From Bdellovibrio bacteriovorus str. Tiberius (GTDB lineage Bacteria > Bdellovibrionota > Bdellovibrionia > Bdellovibrionales > Bdellovibrionaceae): a stretch of DNA of 64,000 nucleotides. Numbering within the stretch: the stretch's first letter is position 1; each line of letters begins with the position of its first letter. Under the pieces are notes generated by a model. That model was not told where the DNA came from and searched no databases. It worked only from the letters and a program-made list of their open reading frames with translations. The DNA lies in assembly GCF_000317895.1 (NCBI RefSeq), contig NC_019567.1, positions 1,736,001 through 1,800,000 of the forward strand, read 5' to 3'. Positions 43,315 to 52,687 of this stretch are shown here, one piece after another. Made by a program: the position numbers and the translations under genes.

Positions 43315-43908
43315 GTGGATTCGACAGTGTATATTCATGAGACAGCGATTGTGGATTCTGGAGCTCAAATAGGTGCCGGAACCAAGATTTGGCATTGGAC
43401 GCATGTTTCTGCTGGAGCCAAACTGGGTGAAAAGTGTTCATTGGGACAGAATGTCTTTTTAGGCAACAAGGTCGTTCTTGGTAGTAACGTAAAAGTTCAA
43501 AACAACGTGTCTATTTACGACAACGTCTTCATTGAAGACAACGTGTTCTGCGGTCCGAGCATGGTGTTCACTAATGTTATTAATCCACGTTCTGGAGTAG
43601 TTCGAAAAAGTGAATACAAAGATACCTTTGTAAAGAAAGGCGTCTCGATTGGGGCTAATGCAACAATTGTGTGCGGCATCACTTTGGGAGAGTACTCATT
43701 TGTCGCGGCAGGTGCAGTCGTTACAAAAGATGCAAGGCCTTATGCCCTCATTGCTGGAGTTCCTGGCAAGCAGATTGGTTGGATGAGTCAGTATGGGGAG
43801 CGAATTCCGCTGCCTATGAAGGGGCAAGGGCGTTGGCAATGCCCTAGTACTGGATTAATCTATGTTCTGAACGACGAGCAAATTTCTGTAGAGGCATCTG
43901 CGAAATGA
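43315..43908 (+). CDS. wbpD: UDP-GlcNAc3NA N-acetyltransferase (WbpD)
   Basis: 197 residues from GTG 43315 with AAGGAT upstream. Left-handed beta-helix acetyltransferase with WbpD-like motifs: AIVDSGAQIGAGTKIWHWTH, SLGQNVFLGNKVVLGSNVKV, NNVSIYDNV, FCGPSMVFTNVINPRS, GANATIVCGITLGEYSFVAA, AGVPGKQIGWMSQYGE. Adds the 3-N-acetyl group to give UDP-GlcNAc3NAcA. Four bases overlap with the following hisH-like gene. Confidence 0.9.
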   Translation: MDSTVYIHETAIVDSGAQIGAGTKIWHWTHVSAGAKLGEKCSLGQNVFLGNKVVLGSNVKVQNNVSIYDNVFIEDNVFCGPSMVFTNVINPRSGVVRKSEYKDTFVKKGVSIGANATIVCGITLGEYSFVAAGAVVTKDARPYALIAGVPGKQIGWMSQYGERIPLPMKGQGRWQCPSTGLIYVLNDEQISVEASAK

Positions 43909-44519
43909 TTACTATCGTTGATTATGGCATGGGTAATCTTGGATCCATACGTAACATGCTAAAACGTGTTGGAGTCCCATCTGTGATTACCAGTGATCCT
44001 GAGGATATCAAAAAGGCCACCAAGATTGTACTTCCTGGGGTTGGTGCATTTTCGACTGGAATGGAAAAGCTGAATGAAATGAATTTGATTCAGCTTTTAA
44101 ATAGAAAGGTTCTGGAAGAAAAGGTGCCAGTGCTCGGAATCTGTTTGGGGATGCAAATTATGTGCAAAACCTCCGAGGAGGGGGTTGGCCCAGGTCTGGG
44201 CTGGGTTAATGCGGATGTAAAGAAGTTTCAGTTTCCGCTTGAAGATACTTTGCATAAAGTTCCGCACATCGGTTGGAATTATATGGTATCAAAAAAAGAG
44301 CACCCAATAGTTTCTGGATTTGATCAAAAAACACGTTTCTATTTCGTGCATTCTTACTACGTTAAATGCAATGAACAGGCCGATGTCTTAGCGCAGACTG
44401 AATATGGTATTGAGTTTGATTCGATGTTCGCGGTCGACAACATTATTGGTGCTCAGTTTCATCCAGAGAAGAGTCATAGATTCGGAATGGATCTTCTAAA
44501 ACGGTTTGCGGAGATCTAA
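43905..44519 (+). CDS. hisH2: HisH-like glutamine amidotransferase for sugar amidination
   Basis: 204 residues. Class I glutaminase: DYGMGNLGSIRNML, LPGVGAFSTGM, nucleophile Cys80 in GICLGMQIM, and His/Glu in GAQFHPEKSH. Together with HisF it would release ammonia from glutamine. No other histidine genes are near; in O-antigen loci such HisH/HisF pairs feed WbpG to form acetamidino sugars. Nine bases separate it from hisF2. Confidence 0.87.
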   Translation: MITIVDYGMGNLGSIRNMLKRVGVPSVITSDPEDIKKATKIVLPGVGAFSTGMEKLNEMNLIQLLNRKVLEEKVPVLGICLGMQIMCKTSEEGVGPGLGWVNADVKKFQFPLEDTLHKVPHIGWNYMVSKKEHPIVSGFDQKTRFYFVHSYYVKCNEQADVLAQTEYGIEFDSMFAVDNIIGAQFHPEKSHRFGMDLLKRFAEI

Positions 44520-44527
44520 GAGGTCGT

Positions 44528-45286
44528 ATGCGCACAAGAATTATACCCACCTTGTTGTTGAAAGGTCATGGCTTCTATAAGAGCCAAAAGTTCAAAGACC
44601 TTCGCTATTTGGGTGATCCTATCAATATTCTGAAAATATTTAATGAAAAGGAAGTTGATGAGGTTTTGATCCTCGATATTTCGGTCAGTAAGGAAGGGCA
44701 GGAACCTCAGTATGATCTCCTGAGGGACCTTGCCGGAGAGGCTTTTATGCCGCTTGGATATGGCGGCGGCATTAAGGACATTTCTCAGATCAAGAAGATT
44801 CTTAATATGGGTTTTGAAAAGGTTTGCCTGAATTCTTCAGTCCTTCAAAATCCTATGTTTGTTAAAGAAGCTGCAAAGGTTTTTGGCAGTTCGACTATTT
44901 CGGTTATGGTTGATGTAAAAAAGAATTTCTTCGGCAAATACGAAGTCTTTAATCACGTCACATCAAAAAGCTCTTCGGATCCGCTAAAGTGGGCAAAAGA
45001 GCTAGAGGGTCTGGGAGTAGGTGAGATTATTCTCAATAGTGTGGATCGTGACGGGGTTATGAAAGGTTTTGATTTGGAATTGATCAAAACTGTTTCCTCT
45101 CAGGTTTCCGTTCCAGTGGTTGCGTCCGGAGGGGCGGGTTCTGTTCAGGACCTACATACGGCAATTAGTGGTGGCGCTTCAGCTGTAGCGGCGGGGAGTC
45201 TCTTTGTGTTTCAAGGGCCTCTGCGTGCCGTGCTGGTTAGTTATCCAAGTGATGAAGAGTGCGCGCGAGTGGGTTTTAATCGATGA
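44528..45286 (+). CDS. hisF2: HisF-like ammonia-channelling synthase subunit
   Basis: 252 residues with a (beta/alpha)8 barrel: RIIPTLLLKG, VDEVLILDIS, FMPLGYGGGIKDISQI, KVCLNSSVL, VMVDVKKNFFGKY, GEIILNSVDRDGVMKGFDLE, VPVVASGGAGSVQDL. It diverges from true HisF at the substrate loops (RIIPTLLLKG in place of RIIPCLDV), as the O-antigen versions do. With HisH2 it should deliver ammonia to the WbpG-like proteins. Confidence 0.87.
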   Translation: MRTRIIPTLLLKGHGFYKSQKFKDLRYLGDPINILKIFNEKEVDEVLILDISVSKEGQEPQYDLLRDLAGEAFMPLGYGGGIKDISQIKKILNMGFEKVCLNSSVLQNPMFVKEAAKVFGSSTISVMVDVKKNFFGKYEVFNHVTSKSSSDPLKWAKELEGLGVGEIILNSVDRDGVMKGFDLELIKTVSSQVSVPVVASGGAGSVQDLHTAISGGASAVAAGSLFVFQGPLRAVLVSYPSDEECARVGFNR

Positions 45287-45295
45287 GGTTTAGAG

Positions 45296-46498
45296 ATGTT
45301 TAAGGATGTTTTTTCTCTTGCTTCGAGCTCGGTTCTTGGGCAGGTGATTAACCTCTGTGTACTTCTCTTTGTTGCTCGATTAGTTTCGGTGGAAACCTAT
45401 GGCGCTTATGCTGTCTGTATAACTCTGGTTGGTTATATGGTTGTTCTTGTTAGCGCTAAGTATCAGCATGTGATCTTCTCAGGTAGCCTGGCTGAAGCTC
45501 GCAAGTTGACCGCTGGAAACTTTGTATTTACTGGTGGTTTGGCGGTTGTTGGATTTGCAGCCACATCGGCAACAAAATTTTTTTTTGATAAGCTTCAGAC
45601 TGTTTCTTTTGTTGAATTGCTTCTTATTTCAATTGCAGGATTCTGCTCGGCTTCCAATCTCTTTTATTACTATTTGTCTTTGAGGGAAGATCGTTTACGA
45701 GTGATTTTTAGGTCCAGACTAATACCCCCTCTTCTCGGGGGTATTGGAATGGTGATTTATGCATCACTTTACGGAAGCCAAACTGGCTTGTTGTTCTTTT
45801 ATACTCTAACAAATATTTTTGCATTGGTCATTCTTCGGCGTGGTTCTGAGGTGGATTGGACTTTAGAGGATATTTGGCTGCTTTTAAAAAAGTACAGAAA
45901 GTTTCCCATGTTCTTGCTACCTGCGGGTGCCTTAGAAGTGTTTAACAGTGGTTTCCTGCTGTTGGCTTCGTCGGAGTTATTTGGATTGGAGATTTCTGCG
46001 GCATTTGGTCTTTATCTGCGCTTGGTGGCGTCACCACAGGGACTTGTCGTTAATTCGATAGGGGATACTCTGAGAAAGAGAATTGCTTCATCCTCAGCTG
46101 GTGATTTGCCAAGATTGCTGATTCGAATAGGGTTGGTTCTTTTCGGTGTTTCTCTGGCTGGTGCACTCGTGATTTTTCTCTTTTCAAAGTTTGGCCTTGG
46201 GCTGCTTCTTGGAGAGAAGTGGAACTACGCTGGTAAGTATTTTGTCTGGATGCTGCCAGTGTTCGTCTTGTCCTTCGTTGTGCCATCTCTTTCGGTGACA
46301 TTGTACGTCTTTAATGGCCAGAGATATGATCTGTTTATTCAGGTATTTACTGCCGCTCTTTATAGTGGTGTGTATTATTTTTTCAAAGCCAGTCTGGAGG
46401 CTTTTGTTGTGGCGTTTGTTGCATCCAACTGTTTGAAATATGTAGTTGAGCTTGTCTTGTGCTTTAAATGTATCGGGGAAGTGGATGAGACCACATAG
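45296..46498 (+). CDS. wzx: Wzx-type flippase
   Basis: 400 residues with about twelve membrane segments in the polysaccharide-biosynthesis/MOP pattern, starting FKDVFSLASSSVLGQVINLC and FVARLVSVETYGAYAVCITL. Moves undecaprenyl-linked repeat units across the inner membrane. Last gene of the rightward wbpA-wzx operon. No catalytic motif exists for the family, so the name rests on topology, N-terminal motif and context. Confidence 0.8.
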   Translation: MFKDVFSLASSSVLGQVINLCVLLFVARLVSVETYGAYAVCITLVGYMVVLVSAKYQHVIFSGSLAEARKLTAGNFVFTGGLAVVGFAATSATKFFFDKLQTVSFVELLLISIAGFCSASNLFYYYLSLREDRLRVIFRSRLIPPLLGGIGMVIYASLYGSQTGLLFFYTLTNIFALVILRRGSEVDWTLEDIWLLLKKYRKFPMFLLPAGALEVFNSGFLLLASSELFGLEISAAFGLYLRLVASPQGLVVNSIGDTLRKRIASSSAGDLPRLLIRIGLVLFGVSLAGALVIFLFSKFGLGLLLGEKWNYAGKYFVWMLPVFVLSFVVPSLSVTLYVFNGQRYDLFIQVFTAALYSGVYYFFKASLEAFVVAFVASNCLKYVVELVLCFKCIGEVDETT

Positions 46499-46636
46499 AG
46501 GTCTTGGTGTTGTTGGATTTGCGGAATGGTGATAATATTCTCTTTCTCTTTTTATGGTCAGATGGTGCGGTACGGGTCTTTAAAATGATCAAGAAAATTA
46601 CTCTAATATTGTAGTATGTGGAAAACGGTTCAAGTT

Positions 46637-47986
46637 TCAGGATTTATCTCTGAAGAGTAAAAAGATGCCAATTGTTGTGTAAAGAGATATGGGTAGGAAA
46701 CTCCAGTAAGAGAATCCAGATGTTAATGAAAATGAAATTGAAATAAAAAGTCCAATTAATATTTCATGTGCCCATTCGGATTTATGAAGGTAAAGGCCTA
46801 ATAGCGCAATAAGTATACAGCTGCTGATGAGTATAAGGCCAATTGTCCCGGTTGAAATGTAAGATGTCACCAAGAAGTTATGCGGATAGTCAGAGGGGAA
46901 GTTGTTCATTCTTCCCAGTTCCTTTAGATAGAAGGAATTTCCAAATACATGTTGAAGTGGTGTAAACTTCTCTATTAATGAAAATGCTGATTTTAGTCTG
47001 TTTGATCTTGGTTGAAGTGCTAGCTCCCCAATGCTGTCAGCAAAGGTTTTGTACTCTGTAGATACTTTCAAGTGGTCCTGGATATTGTGAACTAAGTCGT
47101 AGTGGAGTTTGTTGAATTCCAATGGGGTCATTGCAAGAGAAAGTGGGCGGATAAGCGGTGCTACAATAGCTTTGCTAATAATATGATTTTTGAATGGTTT
47201 AATATGGGCTAATACAAGGGTTGCGGCGGAGATTGCGAATGCAAAACCAATACCGTATGAAACTTTTCTAAGGTTCGGCAATTTGATGGAAGGCCTTAGT
47301 AGAATTGTTAATGGCAGTAGAAACAGTAAAAGTAGAAACGCGCGTCTTGAAGATGAGAACAAAATACCTATAGAGATAATTGTTGAAAAAACGTAGAAGG
47401 GAAATTTTATTCTTCTCGTGAAAACCAACGAATTAAGGGAAATTAATAGCAGAAAAGCCATTATATTATAATCAATGTTTGAATTTACGAACTCGGTCAT
47501 TGTAATTGTGAGTTCAGTTGATTGCTCTTCAAGTATGTAACTTGCAAATCCAACAACAATTAGTGCCGAGGGGATCAGTGAAAGCGCGGCGCCCGCAAAT
47601 ATTTGGTATTGTCGGAGTCTTGGGACAAAATAATCCAAATTGACTGTTCTGATAAATAGCGCAAAGAGTGCAATTGTTGCGATATTCAAAAGGTCCAAAA
47701 TGAATATTGGTTGAAAGCCGTACTTAAGAGAGTCACGAGTGATACATACCAGGTGAACCAGAAATGCTGGGGTAAGGAGCAACAAAGGTTTGGTAACATT
47801 GTTGATGGTTGGATGAGATCTTGAAACTGCTACCGCATAAAGTAGCGTTAACGCCAGGAGTATTCCTGAGTGAACTGGAAGCCATCTGAAATATAGAGAG
47901 ACAACGGTAAGTAAACAGACAAGAGATTGTTTTCGGCGAGCGTCTGTGAGTCGCGAGAGAGTACTTTTTATTTGCTCTTGTCTCAC
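46637..47986 (-). CDS. wzy: Wzy-like O-antigen polymerase
   Basis: 449 residues, about twelve hydrophobic segments and a large loop (~270-350) between late segments; the short conserved patch is PHNFLVTSYISTGTIGLILI, matching the Wzy_C/O-antigen ligase HN motif. Strongly AT-rich. It follows the GT4 gene on the same strand after 15 bases, so it belongs to the leftward operon started by wbpG. Assigned polymerase rather than ligase from its place among the repeat-unit genes. Confidence 0.7.
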   Translation of the reverse strand: MRQEQIKSTLSRLTDARRKQSLVCLLTVVSLYFRWLPVHSGILLALTLLYAVAVSRSHPTINNVTKPLLLLTPAFLVHLVCITRDSLKYGFQPIFILDLLNIATIALFALFIRTVNLDYFVPRLRQYQIFAGAALSLIPSALIVVGFASYILEEQSTELTITMTEFVNSNIDYNIMAFLLLISLNSLVFTRRIKFPFYVFSTIISIGILFSSSRRAFLLLLFLLPLTILLRPSIKLPNLRKVSYGIGFAFAISAATLVLAHIKPFKNHIISKAIVAPLIRPLSLAMTPLEFNKLHYDLVHNIQDHLKVSTEYKTFADSIGELALQPRSNRLKSAFSLIEKFTPLQHVFGNSFYLKELGRMNNFPSDYPHNFLVTSYISTGTIGLILISSCILIALLGLYLHKSEWAHEILIGLFISISFSLTSGFSYWSFLPISLYTTIGIFLLFRDKS

Positions 47987-48001
47987 AAAAATCCCCGGGA
48001 G

Positions 48002-49135
48002 TTAAAGATAGCCTATTTCTTTATAAATAGAGAATAGAGAATCTTCTTCAGCATGCCATCCAAAGCTGTAGTTTTTTTTCAGTATCTTGTTTCGTTTTTC
48101 ATCAACGATATCTTTTGTGGTGGAGTCAATTAAGTATGAAAGGCTCTCAACAGAAGGATCTATGGACCAGCCAGCTTCGTTTTCGTTGATGAACGAAGAC
48201 ATTTCTGGAAATGCACTTGCTACGACAGGGACGCCGGAGTTTAGGTATTCGTAAACTTTATTGGGAAGGCAGAGATAATAACTCAAGCATTTGTTTTCAA
48301 TTAAAGAAAGTCCAATGTCGGCAGAGGGGGTGATTTGTGGAATTAGCTCTGGTGCGACTGCGGTTTTATAGTGAATATTCGGATACTTTTTTTCGTAGTC
48401 TTCAATGAGGCAGGAGAGTTCTCCGTATCCCATGAAGATGGCATGTTTCCCGGCCTTGCCTTTGAATGCCTCAAGAGTTATGCGAATCCCTCGTCCTTCA
48501 GAGAGAAGGCCTTGGTACAGAAAGACAATATCTGTATGTGGAATGTTAAATGTATCCTTAAGGATATTACTTCTATCGCCTTGGATCTGGCTGCGGTGTG
48601 GAACGTTTTTCACCACAAATGGAGCGGGGATGTTGTAAGTTTCGGAATACCAACTTGCGATTGATTTGTTGACAACGCAGATGGCATCACAATAGCGGAT
48701 AAACATCTTTTCTGTCGCCTTGTACAGCAGTCTTTTGAGTCCCTTGCAGCTGATTGTCTCGGTTTCCAGCTCGTGAGTATCGTAGACTAATTTGCATCCT
48801 TTCAGTGCTTTAATAAGCACAGTCAATGGCAATACGGGCAAGCTGTGTGGGTTGATGCACTCGATTTTATGCTTGGAGAGATAGATGATGGTTCGAATGT
48901 ACCAGGATAAAACAGCGATCACTCTCTCAATCGTGCGTCCCATAAGCTTAAGTCTTAAGGGCTTGATTCGCACAATTTCAACATTACTGTTAATTGAAGC
49001 TCTTTCGGGCAAGCCTTCGCGCCAGCGTCCCAGGATTTCTATTTTATCAAAGATCCCCGACTTAGCTAGCGAGGTTGTGATTTTTAGGATGCGGCTTTCA
49101 TTCTCGATTGTCGATGGGTAGACATGAACGTTCAT
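48002..49135 (-). CDS. GT4-family glycosyltransferase
   Basis: 377 residues, GT-B fold. N-terminal acceptor domain with LVYDTHELETET, then the C-terminal donor domain: FLYQGLLSEGRGI, LSLIENKCLSYYLCLPNKVYEYLNSGVPVVAS with the E-x7-E type loop. Cytosolic enzyme adding one sugar of the repeat unit. Start overlaps the upstream wbpG stop by ATGA-type four bases. Confidence 0.83.
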   Translation of the reverse strand: MNVHVYPSTIENESRILKITTSLAKSGIFDKIEILGRWREGLPERASINSNVEIVRIKPLRLKLMGRTIERVIAVLSWYIRTIIYLSKHKIECINPHSLPVLPLTVLIKALKGCKLVYDTHELETETISCKGLKRLLYKATEKMFIRYCDAICVVNKSIASWYSETYNIPAPFVVKNVPHRSQIQGDRSNILKDTFNIPHTDIVFLYQGLLSEGRGIRITLEAFKGKAGKHAIFMGYGELSCLIEDYEKKYPNIHYKTAVAPELIPQITPSADIGLSLIENKCLSYYLCLPNKVYEYLNSGVPVVASAFPEMSSFINENEAGWSIDPSVESLSYLIDSTTKDIVDEKRNKILKKNYSFGWHAEEDSLFSIYKEIGYL

Positions 49136-50271
49136 TTGATAATTTTTCGCAGCCAGGATCTCAATTTGTACATCAGCTGACGGAGTTCGTAGTTGGAAGG
49201 ATAGTCCCTGAATGTCTTTAATGGCATTGTCAGATAGTGCTTAAACTCCTCTTGTGAGATGCTAAGTTTTTTGCACAAAAACTCAGAGTCTTCAGTTACG
49301 AGTTCAGCAGGAAGGTTAGGCTCATTCATTTTCTCCAGAGCCTCTTGGCGTGAAAGCTGTCCGGCCAAGACAAGGCTCGAGAGGTGGGCGCGTTTTTTGT
49401 CGAATCCGAAACGTGTTGGTAGCAGGTGTCCCTGGAAGAATCGTGTAAATCGGGATTCGTAGTGTTTGCCACCATAGTACTGCCAGCCCAATTTTTCGGT
49501 CATTTCCTGGATTGCCTTGTTTTTGTCGTAATCGATATAGTTCAGCGGTTTGATGATTTTGAAACGCTTAATGTATGGGAAGTAAATATACATTTTGAAG
49601 AAGCTAATTGTTGGATATGTCGCCAGCTTCTTCTTCCCGAAGATCTTGTGTATTGCTTTTAGTTGTTTTGAGTCCATGGCATCATACCCCCAAGCTGTTG
49701 GCAGTACAGATTCCGTGGCAAAGTTGCTTCCGCTGAGCACATATTGAATATCGTGCTTCATCGCGAAGCCATAGAGTGCGGCAAAAAAAGCATGATCTTG
49801 GGGGACATCTAGGTTTGCAACGCCAGATTTGAAGTAGGACAACTGCAGATCTTTAATTTCTTCCCAATTTATGACTTCAGTGAATAGATCAAATCCGAGT
49901 TTTTTTACAATATTTTCAATATTTCTAACTGCCACCTCAGAGTTCCATCCGGCATCAACGTGCACAACAAGTGGGCGGAGTCCGTACTGCTTTGCAAGCA
50001 TGGCAACGTAAGAGCTGTCCACTCCGCCGCTCAAGCCAAGGATGGAGTCATAGGCCTTGCCTTCGCCATCAAGTTTGATTTTGGCCATGATCTGACTCAA
50101 TACTTTTTCGTCTTTGTTCCAGGCAGGCTTTATGACTGAGTCGAAGGTTTTGCAATGGCTGCAGACACCTGCCTCATCAAAGGAGATTTCGGGGTCTGAG
50201 GTGTCCATAATGCAGCGAGTACAAATCTGATAAGTATTATTCATATTGGCATTTGAAACTAGCTGGGGCAT
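49132..50271 (-). CDS. wbpG: WbpG-like N-acetyl sugar amidotransferase, copy 1
   Basis: 379 residues; ATG 50271 or 50244 (MNNTYQIC) could be the start, neither with a clear ribosome site. Two CxxC pairs (CTRCIMDTSDP, GVCSHC) likely bind zinc, followed by the PP-loop ATPase motif LSGGVDSSYVA (81-91). This matches WbpG/PseA-type enzymes that use ATP and HisH/HisF-delivered ammonia to turn an N-acetyl group into an acetamidino group. A paralogue is encoded divergently 84 bases away. Confidence 0.85.
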   Translation of the reverse strand: MPQLVSNANMNNTYQICTRCIMDTSDPEISFDEAGVCSHCKTFDSVIKPAWNKDEKVLSQIMAKIKLDGEGKAYDSILGLSGGVDSSYVAMLAKQYGLRPLVVHVDAGWNSEVAVRNIENIVKKLGFDLFTEVINWEEIKDLQLSYFKSGVANLDVPQDHAFFAALYGFAMKHDIQYVLSGSNFATESVLPTAWGYDAMDSKQLKAIHKIFGKKKLATYPTISFFKMYIYFPYIKRFKIIKPLNYIDYDKNKAIQEMTEKLGWQYYGGKHYESRFTRFFQGHLLPTRFGFDKKRAHLSSLVLAGQLSRQEALEKMNEPNLPAELVTEDSEFLCKKLSISQEEFKHYLTMPLKTFRDYPSNYELRQLMYKLRSWLRKIIK

Positions 50272-50354
50272 CTTTAAAAATCAACTGTTCTTTGTAGGCA
50301 AAAACAAATAAGGCAGTTGGCTATAATCTTTGAAAGATCCGAAAGTCTGATCAT

Positions 50355-51482
50355 ATGAAATATCAAGTTTGTTCTCGTTGTATAATGGATACATCTGATC
50401 CGGAAATTAAGTTTGATAGTGCGGGAGTGTGTAACCACTGTCATCGCTACGATGAGCGGGCTTTGGTGGAGCTTAAGCATGGACCTCAAGGTCAAAAAGA
50501 ATTAGCGGATCTAGTTGAGGTCATCAAGGTCGATGGGAAAGATAAGTCTTATGATTGTGTGATCGGTGTCAGCGGTGGGGTTGACAGCACAATGGTGGCT
50601 TATAAGGTAAAGCAGATGGGATTGCGCCCCTTGGCCATTCATTTTGATAATGGTTGGAACTCTGAATTGGCTGTTTCTAATATTGAAAAGACTATGAAGA
50701 AATTGGGTATTGATCTTTATACCTACGTGATAGACTGGAACGAGTTTCGCGACATACAACTTTCCTTCATCCACGCAGGCGTGGCCAATATTGAGGCACC
50801 TACAGACCACGCAATTGGGGCGCTTCTTTATAAAATGGCTTCCAAATATGGTGTGAAGTACTTGATCAGCGGCGGAAACTTAGAGACGGAAGGGGTAATG
50901 CCTTCTTCATGGCTCTATGACAATAAGGACTGGAAGCATATTAAGGGCCTTCATCGAATCTTCGGTAAGGTTAAGCTTAAGACATTCCCTCATTATGGGT
51001 TGTTGCATATGGTCTACTATGTCTTCTTCAGAGGCATCAAATTTGTGAAGGTTCTAAACTACGCGCCTTACAATAAAAATGAGGCAATGGAGTTGTTCCG
51101 CCGGGAATTTGACTGGGTCCCGTACGCAGGTAAACACTACGAATCTATTTTCACTAAATTTTATCAGGCGTATATTTTGCCTCAGAAGTTCGGTTATGAC
51201 AAAAGAAGACCTCATTTGTCGTCGCTTGTCCTCTCTGGTCAGATGACTCGGGATGAAGCCTTGAAGGAGCTTGAAATGCCGCTTTATCAAGCAGACGAGC
51301 TTGCGCGTGACAAAGAGTATGTTTTGAAAAAGTTTGGTCTTTCTGAAATGGAATTCGATCGAATAATGTCTGAAAAGCCAAAGTCCTACAAAGAGTATCC
51401 ATCAAACCGGCGAATTTTTGAAAATTTGAACAAGGGTTTTTTGGGGATGGTTAAGCGATTCGCGGCGGGTCAGAGGAAGTAG
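50355..51482 (+). CDS. wbpG: WbpG-like N-acetyl sugar amidotransferase, copy 2
   Basis: 375 residues. Same layout as copy 1: CSRCIMDTSDPEI, GVCNHC, PP-loop GVSGGVDSTMVA (SGGVDS 73-78), HFDNGWNSELAVSNIEK, ISGGNLETEGV. The two share long identical stretches (RCIMDTSDPEI, KHYES..T.F.Q, HLSSLVL.GQ) but differ widely elsewhere, so duplication is old. Co-transcribed with the GT4 gene that begins on its last base. Confidence 0.85.
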   Translation: MKYQVCSRCIMDTSDPEIKFDSAGVCNHCHRYDERALVELKHGPQGQKELADLVEVIKVDGKDKSYDCVIGVSGGVDSTMVAYKVKQMGLRPLAIHFDNGWNSELAVSNIEKTMKKLGIDLYTYVIDWNEFRDIQLSFIHAGVANIEAPTDHAIGALLYKMASKYGVKYLISGGNLETEGVMPSSWLYDNKDWKHIKGLHRIFGKVKLKTFPHYGLLHMVYYVFFRGIKFVKVLNYAPYNKNEAMELFRREFDWVPYAGKHYESIFTKFYQAYILPQKFGYDKRRPHLSSLVLSGQMTRDEALKELEMPLYQADELARDKEYVLKKFGLSEMEFDRIMSEKPKSYKEYPSNRRIFENLNKGFLGMVKRFAAGQRK

Positions 51483-52687
51483 TGAAGGTTGTATTTGTAA
51501 ATCAGTTTGCGCTGAGACCTACTGACCGCGGAAGTTTGCGGCATTTTTATTTGGCACAATATCTTGTCAGTCAGGGATACCAGTCTGAAATTGTCACCTC
51601 AGATATTCACTATAACAGCCGGGAAAAGCTGGTTTGGAATCAAAGTATTGAAGTTCACGACGGCGTCACTTTTAAAGTTATTAAAGGTAGACGATATAGT
51701 GGACAGATCAGTCGTCTTTTTAATCATATACAGTGTGCGATAAAAGGATTCTTTTATCTCGTAGGAAGTTTGCGGCCGGGAGATGTGGTGGTGGGTTCAA
51801 GCCCCCAGCCTTTTCTGGCATTTACATCATATCTGGCGGCGAAGGTGAGGCGCGTGCGTTTCATATATGAGGTGAGGGACTTGTGGCCGCAGACGTTGAT
51901 TGATCTTGGCGGATTGAGTCGATCTCATCCAATGGTGCAGGTGATGTTTTGGATTGAGCGTTTGCTTGCGCGGAGATCTGAGAAAATTGTGGTGTTGATG
52001 CCTTTGGCTGGATTGTACTTTTCAGAAGCACATCGAATTCCAGTCGAAAAGATTATTTGGGTTGGGCAAGGGGTGGACACGTCGGTCGCTGTCGCGAAGT
52101 TTAGCTCAGCTTTGGTCGAATCTGCACCTGTAGATATCGTTTATGCCGGCAGTCTTGGTGCTGCGAACAGGATGGAGTTTTTGCTTGAAGTTGCGGGTCA
52201 GCTTCAGTTGGCCAAAGTGAATGTTCATTTTTCAATATATGGTGATGGTCCAGAGAGAAAAGAATTAGAGGCGATGGCGATGCACCTTGGGCTTAAAAAT
52301 ATTACGTTCTTTGGGGCTCTTGCTCGCAAACAAGTTCTTGGTAAGGTTGCGGAATCGGACTTTGCTATTGCGCTTGCACACAATTCTCCGCTTTATAAGT
52401 TTGGGATTAGTTTCAATAAGCTCTTTGACTATTTCTTGGCAAAGAAGCCGGTTATTTTTATTGGCGATGTGGCTAGGAATCCGGTGACTGATGCTGATGC
52501 TGGATTTGTTATACCAGATGGAAGCCCTGGTGAAGTCGCTCAGGAAATGATAAAAATTATCGGCAATACCCCGGAGTATTTATCTTCAATGGGGGACCGG
52601 GGATACAGATTCCTAGTAACTAATCACGACCACAAGGTTACGGGGCAGAAGTTTCTTAATTTAATTTCTAGTCAGTCCGGGATTTAG
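51482..52687 (+). CDS. GT4-family glycosyltransferase (WbuB-like)
   Basis: 401 residues from GTG 51482, which overlaps the wbpG stop by one base. GT-B: NQFALRPTDRGSLRHFYLAQ, RFIYEVRDLWPQTLIDLGGL, VYAGSLGAANRME, FSIYGDGPERKEL, SFNKLFDYFLAKKPVIFIGD. The EVRDLWPQ stretch is typical of WbuB/WcaI-like transferases acting on N-acetylated aminosugars. Its last 20 bases overlap the convergent pglD-like gene. Confidence 0.83.
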   Translation: MKVVFVNQFALRPTDRGSLRHFYLAQYLVSQGYQSEIVTSDIHYNSREKLVWNQSIEVHDGVTFKVIKGRRYSGQISRLFNHIQCAIKGFFYLVGSLRPGDVVVGSSPQPFLAFTSYLAAKVRRVRFIYEVRDLWPQTLIDLGGLSRSHPMVQVMFWIERLLARRSEKIVVLMPLAGLYFSEAHRIPVEKIIWVGQGVDTSVAVAKFSSALVESAPVDIVYAGSLGAANRMEFLLEVAGQLQLAKVNVHFSIYGDGPERKELEAMAMHLGLKNITFFGALARKQVLGKVAESDFAIALAHNSPLYKFGISFNKLFDYFLAKKPVIFIGDVARNPVTDADAGFVIPDGSPGEVAQEMIKIIGNTPEYLSSMGDRGYRFLVTNHDHKVTGQKFLNLISSQSGI

